Assembly: GCF_900113765.1 (NCBI RefSeq) | Contig: NZ_FOQO01000002.1 | Location: forward strand, 558,001 to 622,000 | Direction: 5' to 3' | Origin: Parapedobacter indicus | Lineage (GTDB): Bacteria > Bacteroidota > Bacteroidia > Sphingobacteriales > Sphingobacteriaceae | DNA: 64,000 nt | Shown: in pieces, positions 27,571 to 35,196 of the stretch | Layout of the letters: each line of letters begins with the position of its first letter | How positions within the stretch are numbered: the stretch's first letter is position 1 | Position numbers and translations under genes: made by a program | Notes under the pieces: model-generated | Told to the model about the DNA's origin: nothing | What the model saw: the letters and a program-made list of their open reading frames with translations, nothing else | Database searches by the model: none

Positions 27571-30500
27571 TTAAAAAATAAAATTAACACCCAATGAGTA
27601 CATCTGGCTGATGGGGTAAGTTTCACCCAGATCCACACCGCCATCCAGCGGATTGGATGCAACCGCTGTCTCCGGCTCATACATCTTGGGCAACCTGGAG
27701 AACGTGAGGAGATTTTCTGCGGAGAGGTAAATCCGTGCGCTTTTCACGGATAGCCTATTCAGCACAGGTGACGGCACCGTGTACCCTATCTGCAGGTTTT
27801 TAAGCCTTAGGTACGCCGCATTCAGCACATACCGACTCTGATAACGGGCATTCTTGTATCGCTCTGCGGAGAAATAAGGCTTGGGGAAGTACGCATCGGT
27901 ATTGGCGCCCAACAGGTTGGTTTCGTCGGCTGGCCTCCAGTAATCGAGCATCCGGCCACCCTTAAAAATACCGGAGTTACTGGGCCCGACATTCAGCCCC
28001 CAGAAATATTCTGCGTCAACGCCTGGAAGAAACGCTCGCTTACCCACCCCCTGCCAGATCATGTTCAGGTCAAATCCTTTCCAGTTGAGGCCACCGGTGA
28101 ATCCGTAAGTGTATCGCGGCGTGGTGTTGGCAATGACTGAAAGATCGCCATGATCCTCCAACGTACGCCCGCCTTCATTGATAATCCCATTGCCATCCAA
28201 GTCTTTATAGACGATATCGCCCGGCCCCCAGGTTTTATAGTAAAACGACTGATCTGGCATGGGCTCACCGGCATTCTGCATAACGTGGTCGGTGGTCAGT
28301 CCCCACTGGTCACCATGTACCCGACCTTTATACCAGCCATTGATTGAGCCCGATTCATTGCGGTATTCCAGAATGGTCGTCTTGGAATCACCCAGCACGA
28401 GCCTGGCATCGTAGGACAATCCCGACGGCAGCCGGTCTTTCCAGCCCACCGACAGTTCAAATCCCTTGGTAGACAATTTGGCATTGTTCGTCAACGGTAC
28501 GCCGGTGCCCAGTACCGACGGCAGCTGGACGGACGGCCCCAGCATATCTGATGTGGTACGGTTGTACCAGTCAAACATTACATCCAGCCTATTTTTAAGG
28601 AATCCAGCCTCTACGCCGATGTCAAACGTGGTGATCGTCTCCCAGGTCAGGTTATCGCTAATGATCGCTGGTGCCAATGCATAGAGCGGCACTTCGTCGC
28701 CGATGAGGTAACCGGGATTGTTATAGCTATCTGCATTCCGCCGGTACTTAACCCCCATGGTGGGTAGGTACAGGTAATTGGCGACATTCTGGTTTCCGAG
28801 GGAGCCGTAGGACGCCCTTAATTTCAGGGCGTTGACATAGGGCGATACCGGTGTCCAGAAATTTTCTTTGGAGATGTTATAGCCCGCCGATACCGAAGGG
28901 AACAAGCCCCACCGCTGGCCAGAAGGAAACCGGGATGAGCCGTCGTAGCGGCCGCTGGCCTCGAACAGGTACTTTTCATCGTAGTTGTAGTTGATGCGGC
29001 CGAATATACCCTCGGTAGCCCAGTGGTTCATCCAGTCGTCCAAGGTAAAATCACCTGTAGCCGTGTGTATAGACGGCACCTGTTCGGTGATAAGGTTCGT
29101 TTTAAACCCATTGAGACCGCGGTTGAAATCGGCATCCCGCTCATATCCCGCGAGCACTTTGAAATAATGCCGCTCCAAGCGCTTTTCGTAAGAGGTGAAC
29201 AGGGTAATCTTATCATACTGCCCCTGGTTCATGACAGACCGGTACCCACTCGTCGCTTCGCCGATATTTCCGGTCGTACCATTGGGTATGGGCACAGGTA
29301 CGGGCTTGGGATTGCGGGTTTCCGAACCCCAACGGTAATTATACCGGTAATACAGGTTGGTTTTCCACCCCGGTATAGGCTCAATTTCGGTGCCGATATT
29401 CAGCCATAAGTCGTGGTTTTCGGTAACGATGCGCCCACCCTGTTCAAGCACCAAAATCAGTGGGTTAGCAATGGAGCCATCGATGTTATACTTCGGCATA
29501 GTGGGCCAGAAATCGATGAATTGCGACCAAGTATACGTGCGTTCCAGCCCTACCATGCCCAGTGGCGCGTCGGTTTCCGTACGGGCATACCGGGCACTGA
29601 AGTCGAATGAAATCCAATCAGCGACCTGCGATTTAACATTTGCCAGCACGTTATACCGCTTGAATCCGTCATCCCCCCAGCTGTAAGCGCCGGGCTGGTC
29701 AAAAAACCCTGCATTGATGTAGTACTGACTCCTGCGGTCGCCGCCGTTCAAACTGACGTTGTGTTTTTGCTGCAGGACGTATCGTTTGTAATACTCCCGG
29801 GCCCAGTTGTAGTTGGCGTTGCCATCCCAGCGTCCACGCCATTGGCTGTAAGGAGGTTTATCCGGGTTGTATTCGTAAGGATACGTGCCATCCATGTAGC
29901 CTTTTATGCGTTCGATCTGCTCATCGGGAAATGTGGGTGTGAGCCCCGCGTTTGCCTGTGCCTGGTTAAAAGCCGTTGCATAGATGAGCGAATTTTCCAT
30001 GTCAGGTACATATATGGGTACTGAAAAGGAGATATTATTGTTGTAGCTAATCCGGGCGGGCTGATCTTTGCTGCCTTTTTTAGTGGTGATCAGCACGACG
30101 CCGAAAGCCGCACGCGAACCATACACTGCGGATGCCGATGCGTCTTTCAACACCGAGATGCTCTCGATGGTTTCCGGATCGAGGTAATCGGCGTTGCTCT
30201 CCACCCCGTCTACCAGGATGAGCGGCCGAGTATCGCTGGATATCGACCCAACACCCCGTATCCGCCAGGTTTGTGTAGCCCCCGGCTCGCCGCCGAAACT
30301 ATTCAGATTGATGTTCATGTTGGGTGAGGCACCCTGGAGCAGCAGGGAAACGTTGGGTGCCGGACGATTGGCCAGCTGCTCGCCCGAAACCACATCCACG
30401 GCGCCGGTCAGGTTAACTTTTTTCTGGACGTCGTAACCAACCACCACTACCTCATCCAATTCGCTGAGCGATGCTTTCATGGCCGCGTTGATAACGGACA

Positions 30501-31098
30501 ACCCTCCAACGGGTATTTCCTGTGGATCAAATCCCAGGATGGTAAATATCAATGTGCTTTCCCGATTGGGTACCGTGATTTGATAATTGCCCGCCTCATC
30601 CGTCGTGACCGCCGATGACGTGCCTTTGACGGTCACCGTAGCGCCCGGTAAGGGGTTAGCTGCTTCATCGGTTACGCGCCCCCGAACCTGCGACTGCTGT
30701 ACTGCGCTTTCCGGTCCCTTTAACCGGTTCGCTGTGATTCGTCCCGTCTTGCGCGAAATGATAATCGTTTCATCCTCGAGGGTCCAGGAAAGGGGCAAAT
30801 CTTTCAGCAGCATATCCATCGCTTTCGCCACCTCGGCATCAGCAATGTTTACACTTACTTTGGTATAGGCTACATCTTTACCCCGAAAGAAAAAAAGGAA
30901 GCCCGTTTGGGCCTGCACTTGTTGCATGGCGGCGTCAAGGGAAATGTTTCGGACCTGCATCGATACACGCTGGGCGTACGTAGATGCAGTGACCTGAAGT
31001 ACCGTCAATACGGTTAGGAAAATTGCCAACTTCATAATCAGCAACAATTGGTAAGTCAAAGGTTTTTGCAAACCTTTAACACATAAGTAAAAATTCAT
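27571..31098 (-). CDS. SusC/RagA TonB-dependent outer-membrane transporter with STN domain, locus B
   Basis: This 1175-residue receptor has a signal peptide, an STN signalling domain at about residues 48-98, a carboxypeptidase-regulatory-like domain at about 138-215, TonB box EVVVVGYD, the plug with VLKDASASAVYGSRAAFGVVLITTK, and a beta-barrel to the C-terminal Phe. The STN domain implies signalling through the FecR at 31314. It is a close paralogue of the locus C SusC, sharing for example SLGNQNVANYLYLPTMG and ISKENFWTPVSPYV-like segments. The ATG at 31098 may be followed by a better one at 31035 (MKLAIFL). Between it and FecR lies a 215-base gap with a terminator on the opposite strand. Confidence 0.94.
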   Translation of the reverse strand: MNFYLCVKGLQKPLTYQLLLIMKLAIFLTVLTVLQVTASTYAQRVSMQVRNISLDAAMQQVQAQTGFLFFFRGKDVAYTKVSVNIADAEVAKAMDMLLKDLPLSWTLEDETIIISRKTGRITANRLKGPESAVQQSQVRGRVTDEAANPLPGATVTVKGTSSAVTTDEAGNYQITVPNRESTLIFTILGFDPQEIPVGGLSVINAAMKASLSELDEVVVVGYDVQKKVNLTGAVDVVSGEQLANRPAPNVSLLLQGASPNMNINLNSFGGEPGATQTWRIRGVGSISSDTRPLILVDGVESNADYLDPETIESISVLKDASASAVYGSRAAFGVVLITTKKGSKDQPARISYNNNISFSVPIYVPDMENSLIYATAFNQAQANAGLTPTFPDEQIERIKGYMDGTYPYEYNPDKPPYSQWRGRWDGNANYNWAREYYKRYVLQQKHNVSLNGGDRRSQYYINAGFFDQPGAYSWGDDGFKRYNVLANVKSQVADWISFDFSARYARTETDAPLGMVGLERTYTWSQFIDFWPTMPKYNIDGSIANPLILVLEQGGRIVTENHDLWLNIGTEIEPIPGWKTNLYYRYNYRWGSETRNPKPVPVPIPNGTTGNIGEATSGYRSVMNQGQYDKITLFTSYEKRLERHYFKVLAGYERDADFNRGLNGFKTNLITEQVPSIHTATGDFTLDDWMNHWATEGIFGRINYNYDEKYLFEASGRYDGSSRFPSGQRWGLFPSVSAGYNISKENFWTPVSPYVNALKLRASYGSLGNQNVANYLYLPTMGVKYRRNADSYNNPGYLIGDEVPLYALAPAIISDNLTWETITTFDIGVEAGFLKNRLDVMFDWYNRTTSDMLGPSVQLPSVLGTGVPLTNNAKLSTKGFELSVGWKDRLPSGLSYDARLVLGDSKTTILEYRNESGSINGWYKGRVHGDQWGLTTDHVMQNAGEPMPDQSFYYKTWGPGDIVYKDLDGNGIINEGGRTLEDHGDLSVIANTTPRYTYGFTGGLNWKGFDLNMIWQGVGKRAFLPGVDAEYFWGLNVGPSNSGIFKGGRMLDYWRPADETNLLGANTDAYFPKPYFSAERYKNARYQSRYVLNAAYLRLKNLQIGYTVPSPVLNRLSVKSARIYLSAENLLTFSRLPKMYEPETAVASNPLDGGVDLGETYPISQMYSLGVNFIF

Positions 31099-31110
31099 AA
31101 GTTTGTAGCG

Positions 31111-31211
31111 TTTGGGTGTGCTATTAAATGGTTAACTAATCCTTGGTTTACAATTCGATAGGCGTACCCCAACAGTTACCGGATAGTGTCGCAACCACTA
31201 TTCGGTTTTTT
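31111..31211 (+). ncRNA. Predicted antisense RNA opposite the locus B susC leader
   Basis: A TAAGTTTG element at 31098-31105 on the plus strand and a T-tailed hairpin at 31178-31211 frame a predicted RNA of about 100 bases, transcribed away from susC and against all genes of the region. No open reading frame of note lies inside. The layout matches cis-antisense RNAs such as DonS of Bacteroides fragilis, which lie opposite susC leaders next to sigma/anti-sigma pairs and repress uptake genes. Start and end are estimates. Confidence 0.35.
31178..31211 (+). terminator. Intrinsic terminator on the plus strand, locus B
   Basis: ACCGGATAGTG (31178-31188) pairs with CACTATTCGGT (31196-31206) over 11 bases with one G-U pair and a seven-base loop, followed directly by a run of six T. 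On the minus strand no T-run follows, so it is oriented for plus-strand transcripts, although no plus-strand gene exists nearby. Confidence 0.7.
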
Positions 31212-31313
31212 ATGGGATCCGTACCGTCTCGTCTGATTAAGTCTTTGTCCTTTTCATACGGTTAGCTATTAAGGGGTTAATAAAATTGTTAACTATGTTG
31301 TTGACGGTTGTAA

Positions 31314-32558
31314 TTACGGAAGTACCGTCAGTTTAATCCTATTATTCTCGTTTGTAATCCGGCAATTCAATCCACTCTTTTCCAAAATCGACAACACTTT
31401 ATTCAGGTTGTTATCTCGCTTGATTTTCCCAAAGAAATACATTTCGGATACCGATTCGTCGTACGCAACGTCCAAATTATACCATCTGCTTAGCTGCCTC
31501 ATCGCATCCGTTAAGCTTGTCTCCCGAAAGCTGAAAAAACCCGCTTTCCAGTCTGTATAAGCCCTAACATCAACCTGTTTTACCTGTAGCACATCACCAC
31601 GTAATGTTGCCTGCTGATTGGGGGATAATTGGAGGGTTTCATTATCCGAGCTTACGCGCACACTGCCCGTCACCAGCGTCGTCTTCGTTTCTTGGTCATC
31701 AGCATACGCCGAGATATTAAATTCGGTGCCCAATACCTCAACCACTTGATTTTGTGTATGTACCAGAAAAGGAATTTTCTGTGAATCGGTGAGCGTGCGC
31801 GCTTCATTCACATCAAAATACGCTTCGCCTGCAAGTTGCACTACGCGCTCTTTGCCTTCAAAACGGCTTGGGTAACTAAGAGTAGAGGCCGAATTGAGCC
31901 AAACCCTGCTGCCATCGGGCAGCGTGATCTGGTATGTGCCGCCTTTCGGAGTCGTAAGTTGTAAGTTGTAAGTCTTTGGCCCTGCCTGCGGTTTATCTTC
32001 CCGACTTTCACCTTCAGACTCCGAATCGATTACCAAACTTCCATCCAAGTACGTAATCGCTTCCCCGACAATAATTCCAGCTTGCGCTTCGCTCAAATCA
32101 ATCGCCTGGCCATCGGCCAATGTAAGCGTGGCACGGTTGGTACCTGGTGCAATTTCTGCTGCATTGACGGTATTAGCTTGGGGTCTTATCCGTCCGTTCG
32201 ACCAGTTGGCTATTGGGTCTGCAGCAAAAATCAAGGCAGCGGCTACCGCTGCGATGAGAATAGCCGCCGCGTACGGCGAGCGTATGATCACCCACGGAAT
32301 CCGGCGCCAAATCGGGCGGCGTTCTACCGGCTGTGTTGCGTCCCAAACACGCTGATGGACGTTGCCTGCGATTTCATGGGCTATCGGTGGTATTTCCGGA
32401 TTTGCTGCGTCATGACGGATCATGTACTCCCTAATAGCTGCAGCCAACCGGGCGTCATCATCCGGATGACCGAAATATTCGTAGAGACGCTGCACATCCG
32501 CAGCGGAGCAGCGGTTATCCAGGTATCGTTCCAAAAGTACATATAGATCTCTCTCCAT
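31314..32558 (-). CDS. FecR family anti-sigma factor, locus B
   Basis: This ~414-residue protein has a cytoplasmic N-terminal domain, one membrane helix (AAAILIAAVAAALIFAA, about residues 91-108) and a periplasmic FecR domain with TPKGGTYQITLPDGSRVWL, YPSRFEGKERVVQL and VLGTEFNISAY. The C-terminal DUF4974-like domain ends at KLTVLP. I start at ATG 32558; the frame extends 12 codons back to a TTG at 32594. It should regulate the ECF sigma at 33667-34260, but a cysteine synthase gene lies between them. FecR begins 64 bases after that gene's stop, so all three may share one transcript. Confidence 0.92.
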   Translation of the reverse strand: MERDLYVLLERYLDNRCSAADVQRLYEYFGHPDDDARLAAAIREYMIRHDAANPEIPPIAHEIAGNVHQRVWDATQPVERRPIWRRIPWVIIRSPYAAAILIAAVAAALIFAADPIANWSNGRIRPQANTVNAAEIAPGTNRATLTLADGQAIDLSEAQAGIIVGEAITYLDGSLVIDSESEGESREDKPQAGPKTYNLQLTTPKGGTYQITLPDGSRVWLNSASTLSYPSRFEGKERVVQLAGEAYFDVNEARTLTDSQKIPFLVHTQNQVVEVLGTEFNISAYADDQETKTTLVTGSVRVSSDNETLQLSPNQQATLRGDVLQVKQVDVRAYTDWKAGFFSFRETSLTDAMRQLSRWYNLDVAYDESVSEMYFFGKIKRDNNLNKVLSILEKSGLNCRITNENNRIKLTVLP

Positions 32559-32622
32559 TGCCGAGTTGGGTCTTATTACGAAAAAAGCATTCAAAAAGAG
32601 CGGACAGATGCCCGTAGATCTT

Positions 32623-33546
32623 CTAGAGAGCTGAATATTTATATCCCGTATCGCAAAGTATGGTTACCATATTTTTAGTTTCCGGATTGGATTGCAAAAA
32701 TTTAATGGCGGCAGCAACATTTGCTCCTGCCGAAAAACCAACAAACAACCCTTGTTCTTGACTTAATTTGCTTGTCATTTCTCCCACTTCTTCATCGGTA
32801 ACCGTTATGATTTCGTCTGCCAACTCTTTTTCCCAGTGTGGAGGAACGAAGCCGTAGCCTGTTCCCTGAATGATATGTTTTGGGGATTTGATGGTTCCCT
32901 TTTTCAGAATTGCCGTATTTTCAGGTTCAACCGCTATACATTTTACATTGGGATTTTTCTCTTTTAAGAATTTTGAAGTTCCCACAAACGTTCCGCCGGT
33001 TCCAACTACCGCAACGAATGCTTCAATTTCTGGCAAATCATTCCAAATTTCTTGACCTGTGGTGTTATAATGCGCTAAGACACAGGAAGGATTATTAAAT
33101 TGGTCAACATAAAAAGCATTGTTTTCTTTTGCATATTGTTTGGCAACCTGTGCTGCGTATTCAATATCTTTTCCGGTAACCATTCCCGGTACTCCATCAA
33201 CCTGCTTGGTTAAAAATACTTCTGCGCCAAGGGCTTTTAAAATTTTTCGTCTTTCGGAGCTATTTCCCTCTGACATGACTGCTAAAAATGGGTTGCCAAA
33301 TTGCTTGCAAACAACCGATAGACCCGCTCCCATATTTCCACTTGTCATTTCCACAACAAGTTGTCCTTTTTTGAGTTCGCCTTTCGCATAAGCGTCTTTA
33401 ATGATTTGATACGCCGGCCTGTCTTTTACACTTCCCCCCGGTTGAATATATTCAAGTTTAGCATACAGGGTTTGGTTAGTAAGCAATTTATCTAAAACAA
33501 CTAAGGGGGTGTTATTTATAAGCCCCAATGTTCCTTTTTTTATCAT
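32623..33546 (-). CDS. PLP-dependent cysteine synthase family protein
   Basis: Enzymes of this fold-type II PLP family make cysteine from O-acetylserine and sulfide, or related beta-replacement products. The 307-residue protein shows the PLP lysine Lys41 in GSVKDRPA, the substrate loop MTSGNMG (67-73), the phosphate-binding GTGGTFVG, and a C-terminal CDTGYKY. TSGNM in place of TSGNT is seen in several subfamilies. I start at ATG 33546 with an A/G-rich stretch (AAAGAGACG) upstream; the frame opens at TTG 33567. It sits between the locus B sigma and anti-sigma genes. It is visibly A/T-richer than its neighbours (38-45% G+C in three 60-base lines counted, against 55% in one FecR line), which suggests insertion by transfer. 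Confidence 0.9.
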   Translation of the reverse strand: MIKKGTLGLINNTPLVVLDKLLTNQTLYAKLEYIQPGGSVKDRPAYQIIKDAYAKGELKKGQLVVEMTSGNMGAGLSVVCKQFGNPFLAVMSEGNSSERRKILKALGAEVFLTKQVDGVPGMVTGKDIEYAAQVAKQYAKENNAFYVDQFNNPSCVLAHYNTTGQEIWNDLPEIEAFVAVVGTGGTFVGTSKFLKEKNPNVKCIAVEPENTAILKKGTIKSPKHIIQGTGYGFVPPHWEKELADEIITVTDEEVGEMTSKLSQEQGLFVGFSAGANVAAAIKFLQSNPETKNMVTILCDTGYKYSAL

Positions 33547-33607
33547 GACCGTTTCGTCTCTTTCCAACGTTGGACCGGGGTCTTTTATCTCCCCCTTTAT
33601 CTACTAA

Positions 33608-33677
33608 TACACCGATACATGGAAAAATAGCACACCCACCCTGAAAAAAAAAAATGATTTTTTTTGCTATCGGTGTA
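33608..33677. repeat. Inverted repeat between cysteine synthase and sigma gene
   Basis: TACACCGATA (33608-33617) and TATCGGTGTA (33668-33677) are a perfect ten-base inverted repeat. The right arm overlaps the last codons and stop of the locus B sigma gene. The 50 bases between hold long A and T runs. It could be a hairpin ending the sigma transcript or a scar at the edge of the cysteine synthase insertion. The sequence is not found at the gene's other end. Confidence 0.5.
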
Positions 33678-34260
33678 AAAGTGCCGATAATAACGCCAGC
33701 GTACTGAGCAATTTGGGGTTCAGCAGCGTTTCCAGTTTTTTATTGGCACGCTGGATCAGGTGGTTGATGGCCGAGTGGCTTATCGCCAATTCCTTACTGA
33801 TTTCTTTATAACTCTTCCCTTCGATCTTATGTAACACGAACACCTGCCGTTGCCTGGGCTCCAATTGGGAGAGTGCCTGCTGGAATTGATCATATTCTTC
33901 CTGCGCCACAACTTTTTCCTCGATATGGACGTATCCCACTGACCCTTGTGTACACAGTTGTGTCTGCATGCGGGCCTCACGCAGTTGTTTTCGAAGCGAG
34001 TTGCTTGCCAAGTTGGCTGCTATTGTAAATACAAAAGCAATGAATGCATGGTCAATCTTGATCGTCTGTCTCGCAGCCCATACCCGTATAAAGGTATCCT
34101 GCAGTAAATCTTCTGCAGTATCCTGAGAACGGGTAAGCCTCAATAAGATCGCCGCAACCCGATGGGCATACCTATTGTACAGGGTATCAAACGCATCGTG
34201 ATCTCCATCGCGCAGCCTAAGCAATAAGTTCTTTTCATCGGCCGGAAGCATCGGTTCCAT
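33667..34260 (-). CDS. ECF RNA polymerase sigma factor, locus B
   Basis: This 197-residue ECF sigma factor of the Bacteroidota PUL type shows region 2 at about residues 10-80 (FDTLYNRYAHRVAAILLRL, DTAEDLLQDTFIRVW) and region 4 near 140-180 (KSYKEISKELAISHSAINHLIQRANKKL). It is expected to drive locus B under control of the FecR at 31314. The stop overlaps an inverted repeat. A TAACTTTG -7 element lies 22 bases upstream of the ATG. Confidence 0.94.
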   Translation of the reverse strand: MEPMLPADEKNLLLRLRDGDHDAFDTLYNRYAHRVAAILLRLTRSQDTAEDLLQDTFIRVWAARQTIKIDHAFIAFVFTIAANLASNSLRKQLREARMQTQLCTQGSVGYVHIEEKVVAQEEYDQFQQALSQLEPRQRQVFVLHKIEGKSYKEISKELAISHSAINHLIQRANKKLETLLNPKLLSTLALLSALLHR

Positions 34261-34281
34261 TCCTTGGCACAGTTAGTCACC

Positions 34282-34289
34282 CAAAGTTA
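34282..34289 (-). promoter_or_regulatory. Candidate -7 element for the locus B sigma gene
   Basis: The minus strand reads TAACTTTG, an exact TAnnTTTG match and identical to the element before the locus A sigma gene. A start near 34276 would give a leader of about 15 bases. The -33 element is not clear. Confidence 0.4.
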
Positions 34290-34342
34290 GAAAACTGAAG
34301 TGGTATTTGGAAATCTTTCCATAGCGTGCACGACAGATTCTG

Positions 34343-34430
34343 CCCTTGCGCTCGAAGCAGGCCTTTACGGGTTAAATAGCGCACGCCAAGTCACAAAGGT
34401 GCTAAGAAAAGCCACTTCTCGGCTTTGGCT
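34343..34430. repeat. Palindromic intergenic repeat, copy 2 (diverged)
   Basis: This stretch aligns with 9298-9393: the left part shares the TTGCG...GGCCTT...GGGTTAAATAG-like run, and the centre shares CGCnAAGTCnCAAAG, GCTAAGAAA and ACTTC, ending in GGCTTTG. The right arm is shortened, so pairing is weaker than in copy 1. It reaches into the last codon of nagB and lies between nagB and the locus B sigma gene. Both copies sit at the 3' end of a transcription unit. Confidence 0.55.
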
Positions 34431-35190
34431 ATTGCATGCCCAACACGCTTTCGTCGTCTAAAAACAGTACTGCATTGGGATGTGTTCGCAATATCGTGGA
34501 TGGAAATAAAGTGCTGATTTCCGCGTTGACCGTATATCGAACGGCCGAAACCTTGTTTTTTCCTGGCACAACACAAAAAACGGCAGGCGCTGCCATTAAC
34601 GCAGGAATGGTAAGCGTCAGTGCATGTGTGGGTACCTGGTCCAATTCGGCGAAGCAACCGTCGTTAACCTGCTGTTGCCGGCAGGCTACATCAAGGTCAA
34701 CAACTTTAACCCATACATCATCTTCAAAGTTAGCCACATGCGGATCATTAAACGCAATGTGGCAGTTTTCTCCGATCCCCATACACACGATATCTGTAGG
34801 ATACTGCGCTAACAAATCTGTATATCGCTTGCATTCTTCCTCGATGTTTGCCGCATTCCCGTTAAGATAATTAATTGAGCGGAAAGGCACTTTGGCAAAC
34901 AACCTTTCGCTGAGAAACTGGCCAAACCGCTGGGGTGCATTTTCGGGCAGCCCAATGTATTCGTCCATGTGAAACGCATTGATCCGGCCCCATTCAATCC
35001 CATTCTGTCCGGTAAGCGCATCCAAGAATTCATTCTGTGAAGGCGCTGCAGCAAAAATTATATTTACGGCTTCCTGTTGACCAAGAAGTTCCTTTATCCG
35101 GCCTGTTGCCGCATCGGCAGCTGCCCTACCCATCGAGGGGCGGTCATCAAACTGAGCTACCGTTAATAAGTCGATCTTATTCGTTGTCAT
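34429..35190 (-). CDS. nagB: Glucosamine-6-phosphate deaminase family protein
   Basis: NagB converts glucosamine 6-phosphate to fructose 6-phosphate and ammonia, the last step of GlcNAc breakdown. The 253-residue protein keeps the substrate-loop FHMDEYIGL with Asp76 and the active-site loop GIGENCHIAFNDP (138-150). Compared with E. coli NagB (GVGNDGHIAFNEP), the catalytic Asp141 position is Asn142 here and Glu148 is Asp149, while the key His is kept (His144). The E-N-x-H form occurs in other NagB-like proteins; the Cys at residue 143 is less usual. It starts 6 bases after nagA, in the same operon. Another sugar-phosphate isomerase activity in this superfamily cannot be excluded. Confidence 0.87.
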   Translation of the reverse strand: MTTNKIDLLTVAQFDDRPSMGRAAADAATGRIKELLGQQEAVNIIFAAAPSQNEFLDALTGQNGIEWGRINAFHMDEYIGLPENAPQRFGQFLSERLFAKVPFRSINYLNGNAANIEEECKRYTDLLAQYPTDIVCMGIGENCHIAFNDPHVANFEDDVWVKVVDLDVACRQQQVNDGCFAELDQVPTHALTLTIPALMAAPAVFCVVPGKNKVSAVRYTVNAEISTLFPSTILRTHPNAVLFLDDESVLGMQ

Positions 35191-35196
35191 TTTCGT

